Assembly: GCA_963691775.1 (NCBI GenBank)
Contig: OY829369.1
Span: 3,100,001-3,164,000, forward strand
Direction: 5' to 3'
From: JAZBPO01 sp963691775
Lineage (GTDB): Bacteria; Pseudomonadota; Gammaproteobacteria; Pseudomonadales; Azotimanducaceae
DNA length: 64,000 nt
Position numbers and translations under genes: made by a program. The notes under the pieces were generated by a model that saw only the letters and a list, made by a program, of their open reading frames with translations, was not told the DNA's origin and did not search any database. Positions 15,785 through 24,488 of the stretch are shown piece after piece (the first letter of the stretch is position 1; every line of letters starts with the position of its first letter).

Positions 15785-17485
15785 ATGCGAATGACCCTCT
15801 GCACGGTCGTCGCATGGGCGCTCCTCGGCTGTGCGGAGTCACCCGCCCCTGACTCCGCTCCAGCCGAGTCGCCGGCGGTCGAGCCGGCAGATCTCCTCGT
15901 TACGGGCGCGGATGTTCGTACAGTCGATCCTGATCTGCCTCGGGCCACGGCCTTCGCGGTGCGCGCGGGGCGTCTGGTGGCCCTCGGTAGCGATCTCGCG
16001 CTGAGTGTCTATCAGGGTCCGGAAACGAAAGTAATTGATGCCGGCGGGGCGACGGTGCTGCCGGGCTTCGTCGACGGCCATACCCATCTGGCAAGTGGTT
16101 CCGTGCTGGTGGCGGGCGTTGACCTCTTCGGTATTCCGGACAAGGAAACCTGGCTCGCGCGTATTGCATCGAAAGTGGACACGCTAGCGCCGGGTGAATG
16201 GGTGCTTGGCGGGCGCTGGGACTACACGATTGCCGAACACGAGTATCCGACACGCGCGGAGCTCGACGCGGTCGCGCCGGACAACCCGGTCGCGCTCACG
16301 GACATCGACTATCACTCCATGTGGGTGAACTCCCGCGCGCTCGAGGCCGCCGGTATCGATGCAAACTCGGTTGCGCCGATGGGCGGAGAGATCGTGCGCG
16401 ATCCGGAGACGGGCAAGGCGACGGGCATTCTCAAGGAAACGGCCATGGGCCTCATGCAGCAGGCCGAGAGCCTGGTTGCGACGCAGCAGGCTGCGGCGAC
16501 GGACCTTGCCGCTACGGTCCGCTACGTGAACAGCCTTGGCGTCACGAGCGTTCACGACATGGCCGGGCCCGAAGTGCTGGAGGGCTATCGTGCCCTTGCT
16601 GACGCCGGGGGGCTGTCTCTGCGCGTCTGGTTCGGCATGACGGGGGTGACGGAGCCGGGTCGTGCCGAAGCGCTGGCTGCGGTGCGCGACGACTATCGCC
16701 GCGAGCTGCCCGACTTCGGCCCCGTACTCGAGCACGGTTACCTGAAGCACATCATCGACGGCGTCCTGTCCACGCATACGGCGCTCATGCTCGAGCCCTA
16801 CAGCGACCAGCCGGAGGCTGATCCGGAGCCCTTCTCTCCCTATGCGCAGCTCGTCGAGTACGTCGCCGCGGGCAACGCGGCGGGCTTTCCCGTAGCGACG
16901 CACGCCATCGGAGATCGGGCCGTGCGCTGGACGCTCGACGCCTTCGAGGAAGCCGGCGATCGATCGTTTCGCAATCGGATCGAGCACATCGAGGTGGTCG
17001 CGCCGAGCGACGTCGAGCGCTTCCGGACGCTGAATGTTGCGGCCTCCATGCAGCCGAATCACGGCACGGGCGTCATCGGAAAGTACATCACGGCTCGCGT
17101 GGGCCTCGCGCGGGAACGCCAGGCCTACGTGTGGGGTGACTTTTTGCGCAACGACGTTCACCTCGCGCTGTCGAGCGATTGGCCGACGGCGCCCATGTCT
17201 CCGCTTGCACAGCTGGCTGACGCGGTTCTTCGCGAAAGCCCCTATGGGCTCCACGACGGTCCGTGGTACCCGGAGCAGGCCTTGAGTTTCGAGCAGGCAT
17301 TGCACGCGTACACGCAAGCGAATGCCGACCTCTCAGCCTGGGGCGGCGAGATCGGCAGCCTGAGCGTGGGCAAATGGGCGGATTTCGTTGTGCTCGACGG
17401 TGTGCTTGCCGATGAGCCGGGCCGAAGTCTGCTTGAACGCAGCGTGGCGGAAACCTGGATGGCCGGCCGGCGCGTCTACCCCTGA
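15785..17485 (+). CDS. YtcJ-type amidohydrolase, lipoprotein
   Basis: A 566-residue metal-dependent hydrolase of the YtcJ/amidohydrolase-3 group. The ATG at 15785 yields a lipobox (VAWALLGC) and a short Ser/Pro/Ala linker, so the enzyme should be exported and lipid-anchored, unusual for a family that is mostly cytoplasmic. Metal-site motifs are visible: GFVDGHTHL, ATHAIGDRAV, RIEHIEVV and LSSDWPTAP, with the strand KHIIDGVLSTHT where the carbamylated Lys or equivalent is expected. Family members hydrolyse N-acyl or cyclic amide bonds; the substrate is unknown. The gene lies just after the hydratase pair and converges on the small DUF gene at 17495. Confidence 0.88.
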   Translation: MRMTLCTVVAWALLGCAESPAPDSAPAESPAVEPADLLVTGADVRTVDPDLPRATAFAVRAGRLVALGSDLALSVYQGPETKVIDAGGATVLPGFVDGHTHLASGSVLVAGVDLFGIPDKETWLARIASKVDTLAPGEWVLGGRWDYTIAEHEYPTRAELDAVAPDNPVALTDIDYHSMWVNSRALEAAGIDANSVAPMGGEIVRDPETGKATGILKETAMGLMQQAESLVATQQAAATDLAATVRYVNSLGVTSVHDMAGPEVLEGYRALADAGGLSLRVWFGMTGVTEPGRAEALAAVRDDYRRELPDFGPVLEHGYLKHIIDGVLSTHTALMLEPYSDQPEADPEPFSPYAQLVEYVAAGNAAGFPVATHAIGDRAVRWTLDAFEEAGDRSFRNRIEHIEVVAPSDVERFRTLNVAASMQPNHGTGVIGKYITARVGLARERQAYVWGDFLRNDVHLALSSDWPTAPMSPLAQLADAVLRESPYGLHDGPWYPEQALSFEQALHAYTQANADLSAWGGEIGSLSVGKWADFVVLDGVLADEPGRSLLERSVAETWMAGRRVYP

Positions 17486-17494
17486 TCGGCGTGA

Positions 17495-17818
17495 TCAGCC
17501 GCGCGCGGTCGCGTTACTGATTTCGTCTGCAAGGCGAAACAGCGCGTTTCGGAGGGTCTTCAGCTTTGCATTCGCGACGGCGTGCGCCTTCGGGTTGGCG
17601 TCGCGTTCTTCGATCAGCAGTTCAAGATCGCTCAGGGTGCCTTCGCCGCCGAAGAATCCGAGCACCTGCGAAACGCCGCCCAGGCGATTCGCGCGCACGC
17701 CTTTCAGTGCCATGTTCAGCCGCAGCACCCAGTAGCGTTCCCCGCAGCGATCGAGCAGTTCGATCGCCTCCGCAAGGCGAGCCTCGAGCGTGTCCATGGG
17801 AGAGGGCTGACCGAACAT
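17495..17818 (-). CDS. Small helical protein of unknown function
   Basis: 107 residues, predicted mostly alpha-helical, with no signal or membrane segment (LEARLAEAIELLDRCGERYW, GVSQVLGFFGGEGTLSDLEL, LKTLRNALFRLADEI). I do not recognise a named family with certainty; similar short proteins are annotated as hypothetical or DUF6966-like. Its ATG overlaps the stop of the acetoacetyl-CoA synthetase gene by one base (TGATG), so it is translationally coupled as the last gene of that minus-strand unit. Wobble-position GC bias supports it as real. Confidence 0.65.
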   Translation of the reverse strand: MFGQPSPMDTLEARLAEAIELLDRCGERYWVLRLNMALKGVRANRLGGVSQVLGFFGGEGTLSDLELLIEERDANPKAHAVANAKLKTLRNALFRLADEISNATARG

Positions 17819-19779
17819 CAGTCGCGGAGCACCGGATGATCGCGGAAGTGCTCGAGGGCCTCGGGATTGGCGAGGGCCCCCACGTTCGCCACGGCTCGGT
17901 TGTGGATGACTTCACGCACGGCGAGTTCGACGAGCTTGCCGCTGCGGGTGCGTGGCAGTTCGGGTACGGCGCCGATCCGGTCAGGTACGTGCCTGGGGCT
18001 TGCCCCCTGACGTATGCGAGCGCGCAGACGGGCGATGAGCGCGTCGTCGAGAAGTGCCTGCTCTGCGAGTTGGAGGAACAGCACGATCTCCAATCGACCC
18101 TCGACCTCGCGCGCTACCGCAAGACCGTCGACGATCTCGGGCATGTCCTCGAACTGGCGATAGATCTCCGCGGTGCCGATCCGGACGCCGCCGCGATTGA
18201 GCACAGCGTCTGAGCGACCGTGGATGACGACGCCATCCGGCGTGCCGTCTGCATGGGTCACGAACTCGCCGTAGTCGCCGTGGCGCCAGATATCTGGCCA
18301 TGGCTCGAAGTAGGTTGCGCGGAAGCGTTTGCCGTCGGGGTCGCCGAGCAGGCCGAGTGGCTGCGTGGGAAAGGGGTGCGTGCAGGCGAGCTCTCCGCGT
18401 GCGCCGCGAACGGGGCGCGCATTCGCGTCCAGGAATTCCAGCGCCATACCGAGTGCCGCTGCCTGTATCTCGCCGCTGCGCACTGGTAGTTCGGGTACGC
18501 CGAGGGCGAAGCAGCCGAGGAGATCGGTGCCCCCCGTGATCGACGCAAGATGAAGGTCGTCGGCGATCGCCTCGTATACATATTCGAAGCTCTGCGGCGG
18601 AAGAGGTGATCCGGTAGACAGCAGGCACCGGAGCGTTTCCAGGTTCAGCGTGTCCTTCGGGCGCGCACCGCTCTGTGCGAGTGCTGAGAGCACGCCGGGC
18701 GACAGACCGAGGTGCGTGAGTCGTTCGCGCGCAGCAAAGGTGAACAGCGTTTCCGGGCCCGGCCAGGTGGGCGCGCCGTCGTAGAGCACAACCGTCACAT
18801 CGCTCATGAGTGCGGATACGAGCCAGTTCCACATCATCCACCCGCAGGTGGTGAAAAACAGCATGCGATCTCCGGGCTGCGTATCGCAGTGCAGACGATG
18901 CTCCTTCGGATGCTGCAGCAGCGCACCGCCGACCGCGTGCACGATCGCCTTCGGACGCCCCGTCGTGCCGGACGAGAACATGATGTAGAGCGGGGCATTG
19001 AAGGCGCCCCGGTGGAATTCGATCGAGGCGGGTCTGGCGCTGCGCTGGAAGATTTGCGCGTGCGGAATCGCCGCCACGTCCGGTAATGCGGCCTGATCCG
19101 CAAGCACGAGCGTCGTCCTGAGCGTCGGCAGTGACGATGCTATCTCGGCGAGCCGATCGAGAACGACGAATCGTTTCCCGCCGAACTGATAGCCGTCGCA
19201 TCCGATCAGCACCCGCGGCTCCACCTGCTGGAAACGATCCAGGGCGGCCTGCACCCCGAAGTCCGGGGAGCAGGAGCTCCAAACGCCGCCCAGCGCCGTG
19301 GTTGCGAGCATGAGCACGAGCGTGTCGACGCGGTTCGGCGCAATCGCGGCAACGGGCGTGCCGGGCCCCACCCCCGCTTCGCGCAGCGTGCCCATAGCGC
19401 CGGCGACGGCGTGAACAAGCTCGGATCGGCTGAGGGCATCGCGGGTGCCAGCCTCATCGAGCCCGACAATGACTTCGGCGGCGTCGACGCTGTCGGTTCT
19501 CGGGCGTAGCAGGTTCTCGGCGAAGTTCACCTCGGCGTCCGGGAAGAAGCGGGTGTCATGCATGCCTTCGCCCGAGATGGCGATCGCACCTTGTTCCCCG
19601 ACGATCTCTGCGTCCTGCCAGATCGCCCGCCAGAAGTGGGCCGAATGGTCGATGCTGAAGTCGTGGAGCGATGCGTAGTCGGTGCCCACACGCGCATCGA
19701 GCGCCGCCAATCGCTGCCGGAAGCGAGCGAGAAGCGTGGTTTCCGGCGTGCGGTGCCGCCACAGCGGGGTATCTGTCAT
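17818..19779 (-). CDS. aacS: Acetoacetate-CoA ligase
   Basis: A 653-residue adenylate-forming enzyme, the expected length for acetoacetyl-CoA synthetase, which activates acetoacetate to acetoacetyl-CoA with ATP and CoA. Diagnostic features are the N-terminal domain typical of the Acs/AacS group (DFSIDHSAHFWRAIWQDAEI), the P-loop MFSSGTTGRPKAIVHAVGG, FFTTCGWMMWNW, STGSPLPPQSFEYVY and a C-terminal catalytic-lysine region (LPRTRSGKLVELAVR). The ATG at 19779 is preferred over a start seven codons upstream because it begins the family-typical N-terminus. It lets the cell recycle acetoacetate, a product of leucine, ketone body or PHB breakdown. Confidence 0.92.
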   Translation of the reverse strand: MTDTPLWRHRTPETTLLARFRQRLAALDARVGTDYASLHDFSIDHSAHFWRAIWQDAEIVGEQGAIAISGEGMHDTRFFPDAEVNFAENLLRPRTDSVDAAEVIVGLDEAGTRDALSRSELVHAVAGAMGTLREAGVGPGTPVAAIAPNRVDTLVLMLATTALGGVWSSCSPDFGVQAALDRFQQVEPRVLIGCDGYQFGGKRFVVLDRLAEIASSLPTLRTTLVLADQAALPDVAAIPHAQIFQRSARPASIEFHRGAFNAPLYIMFSSGTTGRPKAIVHAVGGALLQHPKEHRLHCDTQPGDRMLFFTTCGWMMWNWLVSALMSDVTVVLYDGAPTWPGPETLFTFAARERLTHLGLSPGVLSALAQSGARPKDTLNLETLRCLLSTGSPLPPQSFEYVYEAIADDLHLASITGGTDLLGCFALGVPELPVRSGEIQAAALGMALEFLDANARPVRGARGELACTHPFPTQPLGLLGDPDGKRFRATYFEPWPDIWRHGDYGEFVTHADGTPDGVVIHGRSDAVLNRGGVRIGTAEIYRQFEDMPEIVDGLAVAREVEGRLEIVLFLQLAEQALLDDALIARLRARIRQGASPRHVPDRIGAVPELPRTRSGKLVELAVREVIHNRAVANVGALANPEALEHFRDHPVLRD

Positions 19780-19854
19780 TCCGCAACGTCTCCGGAGCAA
19801 GCGGCGTCAGCCTGAAGCGGTCGGCGACTCACCATGGGTTCCGAGTCCGCGTCC

Positions 19855-20145
19855 TCAGGGCGCTGGCACGCTGCCGACCGTCCAGCGGAACGGATGCACG
19901 TCTACCCGCGTGAACAGGCCTGCCTGAACGTATGGATCGGCCTCGCGGAAGCGGTCCACGGCCGCCATGTCCTCAGCCTCGATGATGAACAGACTGCCGA
20001 TCATGACTTCGCCGTCGTCGGAAAGGAGCGGGCCGGCGGCGCGGATGCAGTCGACTGAGCGTGCGTACGCGAGGTGTGCCTCTCGATTGGCCGCTCGCAG
20101 GTCTGTGGCGTTCTCGCCGTCGCGGCAGTACAGGGCGTAGAGCAT
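19855..20145 (-). CDS. YciI-like protein
   Basis: A 96-residue protein of the YCII domain family: YALYCRDGENATDLRAANREAHLAYA at the N-terminus, then the conserved Asp/His-bearing core and RFREADPYVQAGLFTRVDVHPFRW, which is strongly diagnostic. The family has a ferredoxin-like fold with a putative catalytic His-Asp; most members are uncharacterised, some act as small dehalogenase-like or epimerase-like enzymes. The ATG at 20145 follows an AAGGAAAG Shine-Dalgarno. It lies 14 bases after the esterase gene on the same strand, so they are probably co-transcribed. Confidence 0.88.
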   Translation of the reverse strand: MLYALYCRDGENATDLRAANREAHLAYARSVDCIRAAGPLLSDDGEVMIGSLFIIEAEDMAAVDRFREADPYVQAGLFTRVDVHPFRWTVGSVPAP

Positions 20146-20159
20146 GGGGTCTTTCCTTT

Positions 20160-21086
20160 TTAGCGAGCGTGCGCGCGTCGCAGGCCCGCGACAGCGATCT
20201 CTATACCCGCGCGGCCCGCGGGAATCATGCGAGCGGTGGAGAAGAACGCATGAATGAGTCCATCCATGCGGTGGAGTTCCACAGGCACGCCGGCGGCTTC
20301 GAGCTTGCGCGCGTACGCCTCGCCTTCGTCGCGGAGCGGGTCGTACTCGGCGGTCAGGACGAGCGCGGGCGGTAGTCCTGTGAGGTCCACGGTGCGCAGC
20401 GGGCTTGCGCGCGGGTCCGTACGGGCCTCGGGCGGGCAGTAATGGTTCCAGAACCACTGCATCGTCTCGGCGGTGAGCAGGTAGCCGGTGCCGTTGTCGA
20501 TGAACGACTGGGAATCCATCGCTGCATCGGTGACGGGGTAGACCAGCAGTTGCAGAGCGATTTCAGGGCCCTGCCGGTCGCGGGCGAGGAGCGAGACGAC
20601 GGCGGCCAGATTCCCGCCTGCGGAGTCGCCGCCGACGCTGATCGGGCCCGCTCGGCCGCCGAGGTGCTCGGCGTTCTCGGCGACCCAGCAGGTAGCGGCG
20701 TAGCAGTCTTCGGGCGCGGCTGGAAAGGGATGTTCCGGCGCGAGACGGTAATCAACGGCGACCACGATCACGCGGGCGCCGCGGCAGATTTCGCGGCAAT
20801 CGAAATCATGCGTTTCCAGGTCGCCGATCACCCACCCGCCGCCGTGATAGAAAACGTGGACCGGAAAGGGCCCATCGCCTTCTGGGCGATAGATACGGAT
20901 CGGGATGCCTCCCTCAGGTCCGACAATGCTCCGCTCCTCGACGCTGTCCACGGTGACCTCCGGGGCAGGGGCCTGCATCTGCGCGTAGCCCGCGCGTGCG
21001 ACCTCTGGCGGCAACGCGTGCATGGGTGGTGCGTCGGATCTGGCCATCTCGGCGAGAACGGCTTCAGTCGTCGGATCCAGTGGCAT
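20160..21086 (-). CDS. Alpha/beta-hydrolase, hormone-sensitive lipase family
   Basis: A 308-residue esterase/lipase of the HSL (family IV) group. The oxyanion-hole motif HGGGW (YHGGGWVIGDLETHD) and nucleophile elbow GDSAGGN are both present, with Asp in EYDPLRDEGEAYA and the catalytic His in GLIHAFF completing the triad. It would hydrolyse short- to medium-chain esters in the cytoplasm. The ATG at 21086 gives a family-typical N-terminus. It is transcribed divergently from the GDSL-like gene and apparently with the YciI-like gene downstream. Confidence 0.92.
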   Translation of the reverse strand: MPLDPTTEAVLAEMARSDAPPMHALPPEVARAGYAQMQAPAPEVTVDSVEERSIVGPEGGIPIRIYRPEGDGPFPVHVFYHGGGWVIGDLETHDFDCREICRGARVIVVAVDYRLAPEHPFPAAPEDCYAATCWVAENAEHLGGRAGPISVGGDSAGGNLAAVVSLLARDRQGPEIALQLLVYPVTDAAMDSQSFIDNGTGYLLTAETMQWFWNHYCPPEARTDPRASPLRTVDLTGLPPALVLTAEYDPLRDEGEAYARKLEAAGVPVELHRMDGLIHAFFSTARMIPAGRAGIEIAVAGLRRAHAR

Positions 21087-21250
21087 GGGTGCGCTCCTGC
21101 GTGCGGTGGCGGGAGAATACGCCGGGCGCTCTGGGGCGGGTAGCGGGTGTGAATGGGGTGGGGCCGCGGCGGCATCCTGTTCGGTGCATCGGGCCGGCCC
21201 GAACGTCGGCAAGAGCGCTACAATCCGAGGACGCCTTCGGAGACGGAAAA

Positions 21251-21958
21251 TTGAATCGCATCCTCGCGACCTCGCTTCTGCTCAACGTGCTGCTCGTGGC
21301 GGCGATCGTGGTGTTCGCTGCGTTCACCGGCTTCTTCGTTCAATCGAACGTGCTCGATCCGCTCTACGAGCGCAAGGTGAGCGTGTTCGAGAGCTTTCCG
21401 GTGGAAGCAGGTGACGTGGTGTTCCTCGGTGACACGCTCGTTGCGGCCGCCCCGCTCGAGGAGATGTTCCCGGGGCTGCCGGTCAAGAATCGCGGCATTG
21501 TCGGCGACACCAGCATGGGCATTCTCGAGCGAATTGATGCCATCGCCGCGGCCGAGCCGACCGCGGTCGCGCTGATGGTCGGCACCTTCGACGTGCTCGG
21601 CGGCGTCCCCCGGCGCGACACGATTGCGCGTGTCGAAGCGATCCTCGACGGTCTCACTGCGAAGCGTCCAGGATTGCAGGTGGCCGTGCTGTCCGTGCTG
21701 CCGCGAGACGTCGAGGCGGTCCAGAGCGTCGAGCGATTGAACGCAGGCTACGCGGATCTCGCGGCGGCGCGTGATCTCGCATTCATCGATTTGGCGAGCG
21801 ACTTTCGGGGCGCGAACGGAGCGATCGCTGCCCGATTCAGCAACGACGGTCTGCATCTCAATGGCCCCGGCTACGAGAAGTGGCGTGATCGCTTAACGCC
21901 CTGGCTCACGCGGGTCCTTGCCAGCAGGGCGCCCGCGGACGGGATGCCTGCGCCGTGA
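21251..21958 (+). CDS. Membrane-anchored GDSL/SGNH-like protein with replaced catalytic residues
   Basis: A 235-residue protein starting at TTG with GGAGACGG upstream. An N-terminal hydrophobic segment (about residues 5-30) anchors or exports it. The body is SGNH-like: block I reads VVFLGDTLVAA (the catalytic Ser of GDS is Thr), block II NRGIVGDTSMGILERID keeps its Gly, block III reads VGTFDVLGG where GxND is expected (Asn replaced by Phe), and block V NDGLHLNGPGY keeps Asp and His. Two of the defining residues are therefore changed, so hydrolase activity is doubtful; a binding or vestigial role is possible. It is divergent from the HSL-type esterase. Confidence 0.82.
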   Translation: MNRILATSLLLNVLLVAAIVVFAAFTGFFVQSNVLDPLYERKVSVFESFPVEAGDVVFLGDTLVAAAPLEEMFPGLPVKNRGIVGDTSMGILERIDAIAAAEPTAVALMVGTFDVLGGVPRRDTIARVEAILDGLTAKRPGLQVAVLSVLPRDVEAVQSVERLNAGYADLAAARDLAFIDLASDFRGANGAIAARFSNDGLHLNGPGYEKWRDRLTPWLTRVLASRAPADGMPAP

Positions 21959-22093
21959 GCCGACGCTGCGTTGCCGCAGCTTGCGCGCGGCTGGAGCCGC
22001 TGGAGAGATATGTGGAGCCTTCAGGCGAGACGTTCGTTTCTGCCTGGATGGGGCGCCGCGGAACGAACTGAGGGACACAAGGGAGAGGATGCT

Positions 22094-23308
22094 ATGGATC
22101 TGTCCTATGGGCCGGAGTACGAGACTTTCCGCCAGGAGGTGCGCGCCTTCCTCGACGCGCATGGCGATCAGGCCCCGCGGGGGCAGGGCCTGCGCGCAGA
22201 GCAGACGCTGATCTGGCAGCAGCTACTGATCAAGCACGGGTACACCGCCCGTACGATTCCCACCGCCTATGGAGGCTTCGGCGCTGAGCCGGATATCCTG
22301 CGTTCCCGCATCATCGCCGAGGAATTTGCCACCGCCCGCGTCTCCCAAGGGCTCGGCGGGCAGGGGATCGGCATGCTTGTGCCGACGCTGCTGGAAGTGG
22401 GGACAGAAGAACAGAAGCAGACCTTCATCGCGCCGACGATCCGCGGCGAGATGGTCTGGTGCCAGGGCTATTCGGAGCCGGGCGCAGGGAGCGATCTTGC
22501 GAGCCTGCGCACAAGCGCCGTGCTCGAGCAGGATGAGCACGGCGAGGATGTCTGGGTCGTCAATGGCCAGAAGATCTGGACCTCCACGGCGCAGCTGGCC
22601 GATTGGATCTTCTGTCTGGTGCGCACGGAGCCTGAGGCGCCGAAGCATCAGGGAATTTCCTTCCTCCTGTTCCGCATGGATACGCCGGGTATCGAGATTC
22701 GCCCCCTGGTCGACATGACAGGGCAGGCGAACTTCAACGAGGTCTTCTTCACGGACGTGCGCGTGCCAGCGACTCAGATTGTCGGCAATCGCGGGGACGG
22801 CTGGCGCGTCGCGAACACCATTCTCGGCCATGAGCGCGACTCGCTCGGTAACCCGAATGCAACGCTTCAGCGCCTGAACGCGCTTACGGAAATCATGAAG
22901 GAAGAGACGATCGGCGGTACGCGCCTGATTGATCATCCGACCTATCGAGATCGCCTGATGCAGCTCCAGGGCCGGGTCATGGCCATGCGCTTCAACGACA
23001 TGCGCGTGCTGTCCGCAAAGCTGAACGACGATCAGGATGCGTCGCTCGCGCGCATGATCGTGAAACTGCAGGGCACGGAGCTGCGGCACGAACTCGAGGG
23101 CTTCGCCATCGACATCATGGGCGAGCTTGGTCTGGCCTACAACGACAATCCGCTCCTGCGTGATCACGGTTCATGGCAGAGCCAGTACATGTACTTCCTC
23201 GGCCTCATCATCGGCGGCGGCACGAGCCAGATTCAGAAGAACATCATCAGCGAACGGGGGCTGGGCATGCCCCGTGAGCCGAAGATCCGCAAGGAGGGCA
23301 CGGCATGA
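22094..23308 (+). CDS. Acyl-CoA dehydrogenase, large subunit of a pair
   Basis: A 404-residue flavoprotein that would oxidise acyl-CoA to trans-2-enoyl-CoA. The FAD/substrate motif CQGYSEPGAGSDLASLRT, the strand KIWTSTAQLADWIFCLVRT and the C-terminal GGGTSQIQKNIISERGLG are typical. A GGGAGAGGAT Shine-Dalgarno supports the ATG. Its stop overlaps the start of a second, shorter acyl-CoA dehydrogenase (ATGA), and the second lacks the EPxAGSD motif. This arrangement matches alpha2beta2 acyl-CoA dehydrogenases such as the FadE26/27 and FadE28/29 pairs of mycobacterial steroid side-chain breakdown. A steroid or other bulky-acyl substrate is inferred, not shown. Confidence 0.93.
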   Translation: MDLSYGPEYETFRQEVRAFLDAHGDQAPRGQGLRAEQTLIWQQLLIKHGYTARTIPTAYGGFGAEPDILRSRIIAEEFATARVSQGLGGQGIGMLVPTLLEVGTEEQKQTFIAPTIRGEMVWCQGYSEPGAGSDLASLRTSAVLEQDEHGEDVWVVNGQKIWTSTAQLADWIFCLVRTEPEAPKHQGISFLLFRMDTPGIEIRPLVDMTGQANFNEVFFTDVRVPATQIVGNRGDGWRVANTILGHERDSLGNPNATLQRLNALTEIMKEETIGGTRLIDHPTYRDRLMQLQGRVMAMRFNDMRVLSAKLNDDQDASLARMIVKLQGTELRHELEGFAIDIMGELGLAYNDNPLLRDHGSWQSQYMYFLGLIIGGGTSQIQKNIISERGLGMPREPKIRKEGTA

Positions 23309-24384
23309 GATTCGGGCTATCCGGCGATCAGGAGATGCTGGCGGCGAGCGTGCGCCGCTATCTGCAAGCGGAGGTGTCACTCGACGTGGTCCGCGCGGTC
23401 GCGTCTGGTGAGGACGGGGGTGCTGTGTGGGCGGGCCTTGCGGAATTGGGCGTGCCCGCGCTGCTTGTGCCTGAGGCGGCGGGCGGCCTCGGACTCGGGC
23501 TCTTGGATGCGGTCGTTGTTGCCGAATGCCTCGGGGAAGCAGTTGCGCCGGCGCCCTTCGTGGGCAGTGCCGTGTGTCTGCCGGTGGCCCTGCGCGCCGC
23601 AGGCCTCGCGGAGAACGATGCCTGGGCCGAGCTCCTTGGCGGCCTCGCTGCAGGAGAGGTGCGCGTGGGCGCGGCGCTCGTAGACGCAGTTGCGCCGCGT
23701 CGCGACGCGGGTGTCCGAGCCGCTGGCGGTGCGCTCTCCGGGCGCGCGCTCTACGCGCTCGACGTGGACGCTGATCACTATCTCGTCGCCGATGAAGCGC
23801 GGGCCCTCTATCTGGTCGCGCGCGACGCCGAGGGCCTCGAGGTGCTGCCGCTGACCACGGTGGACCGCACGCGCACGACCGCGGATCTGCACTTCGCCGA
23901 AACGCCGGCGCGTCTGGTGTCTTCTGACCCTGCTGTCCACGCTGCAGTGCTCGATGCAGCGCGTGTGATGCTCGCTGCCGACACACTCGGTGCGGCGCAG
24001 CATATGCTCGATGCAGCCGTTGCCTATGCGAAGGACCGCGAGCAGTTCGGCCGTCCTATCGGGTCTTTCCAGGCGGTCAAGCACATGTGTGCCCAGATGG
24101 CATCTGATCTCGAACCGTGCCGTTCGCTCGTCTGGTACGCAGGACATGCGCTCCAGTCCGTGCCCGATGAGGCGCCGCTCGTTGCCTGTCACGCAAAGGC
24201 CATGCTTGCCGAGGTCGGCCGTTCGGTCGCCAAGACTGCAACTGAAGTGCATGGGGGCATGGGGTTCACGGACCTGCTTGGTCTGCACTACTGGTTCAAG
24301 CGCATCGGCGCGAATCGACAGCTCCTTGGCGCACCGGAACTGGTTCGAGAAGAGGCTGCTCGTCTTCAGGGATTGGTCGCTTAA
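23305..24384 (+). CDS. Acyl-CoA dehydrogenase, small subunit of a pair
   Basis: A 359-residue acyl-CoA dehydrogenase-fold protein. The C-terminal domain is well conserved (AAQHMLDAAVAYAKDREQFGRPIGSFQ, TATEVHGGMGFTDLLGLHYW), but the middle region is short, Ala-rich and lacks the EPxAGSD FAD motif of the upstream subunit. It begins inside the stop of that gene (ATGA), a hallmark of paired subunits that assemble together. It is probably the partner that supplies part of a shared active site. The gene ends 90 bases before the ClpP-like gene. Confidence 0.9.
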   Translation: MRFGLSGDQEMLAASVRRYLQAEVSLDVVRAVASGEDGGAVWAGLAELGVPALLVPEAAGGLGLGLLDAVVVAECLGEAVAPAPFVGSAVCLPVALRAAGLAENDAWAELLGGLAAGEVRVGAALVDAVAPRRDAGVRAAGGALSGRALYALDVDADHYLVADEARALYLVARDAEGLEVLPLTTVDRTRTTADLHFAETPARLVSSDPAVHAAVLDAARVMLAADTLGAAQHMLDAAVAYAKDREQFGRPIGSFQAVKHMCAQMASDLEPCRSLVWYAGHALQSVPDEAPLVACHAKAMLAEVGRSVAKTATEVHGGMGFTDLLGLHYWFKRIGANRQLLGAPELVREEAARLQGLVA

Positions 24385-24488
24385 CGCATCGGGGCCTACA
24401 GCCCGAGGCACGCCGGGGGTAGAATGCGCGCCCCCGGGGAGCCGAGCACTCGTCCCGCTCCCCCGCTCGCCGCATGACGGAGACACCC

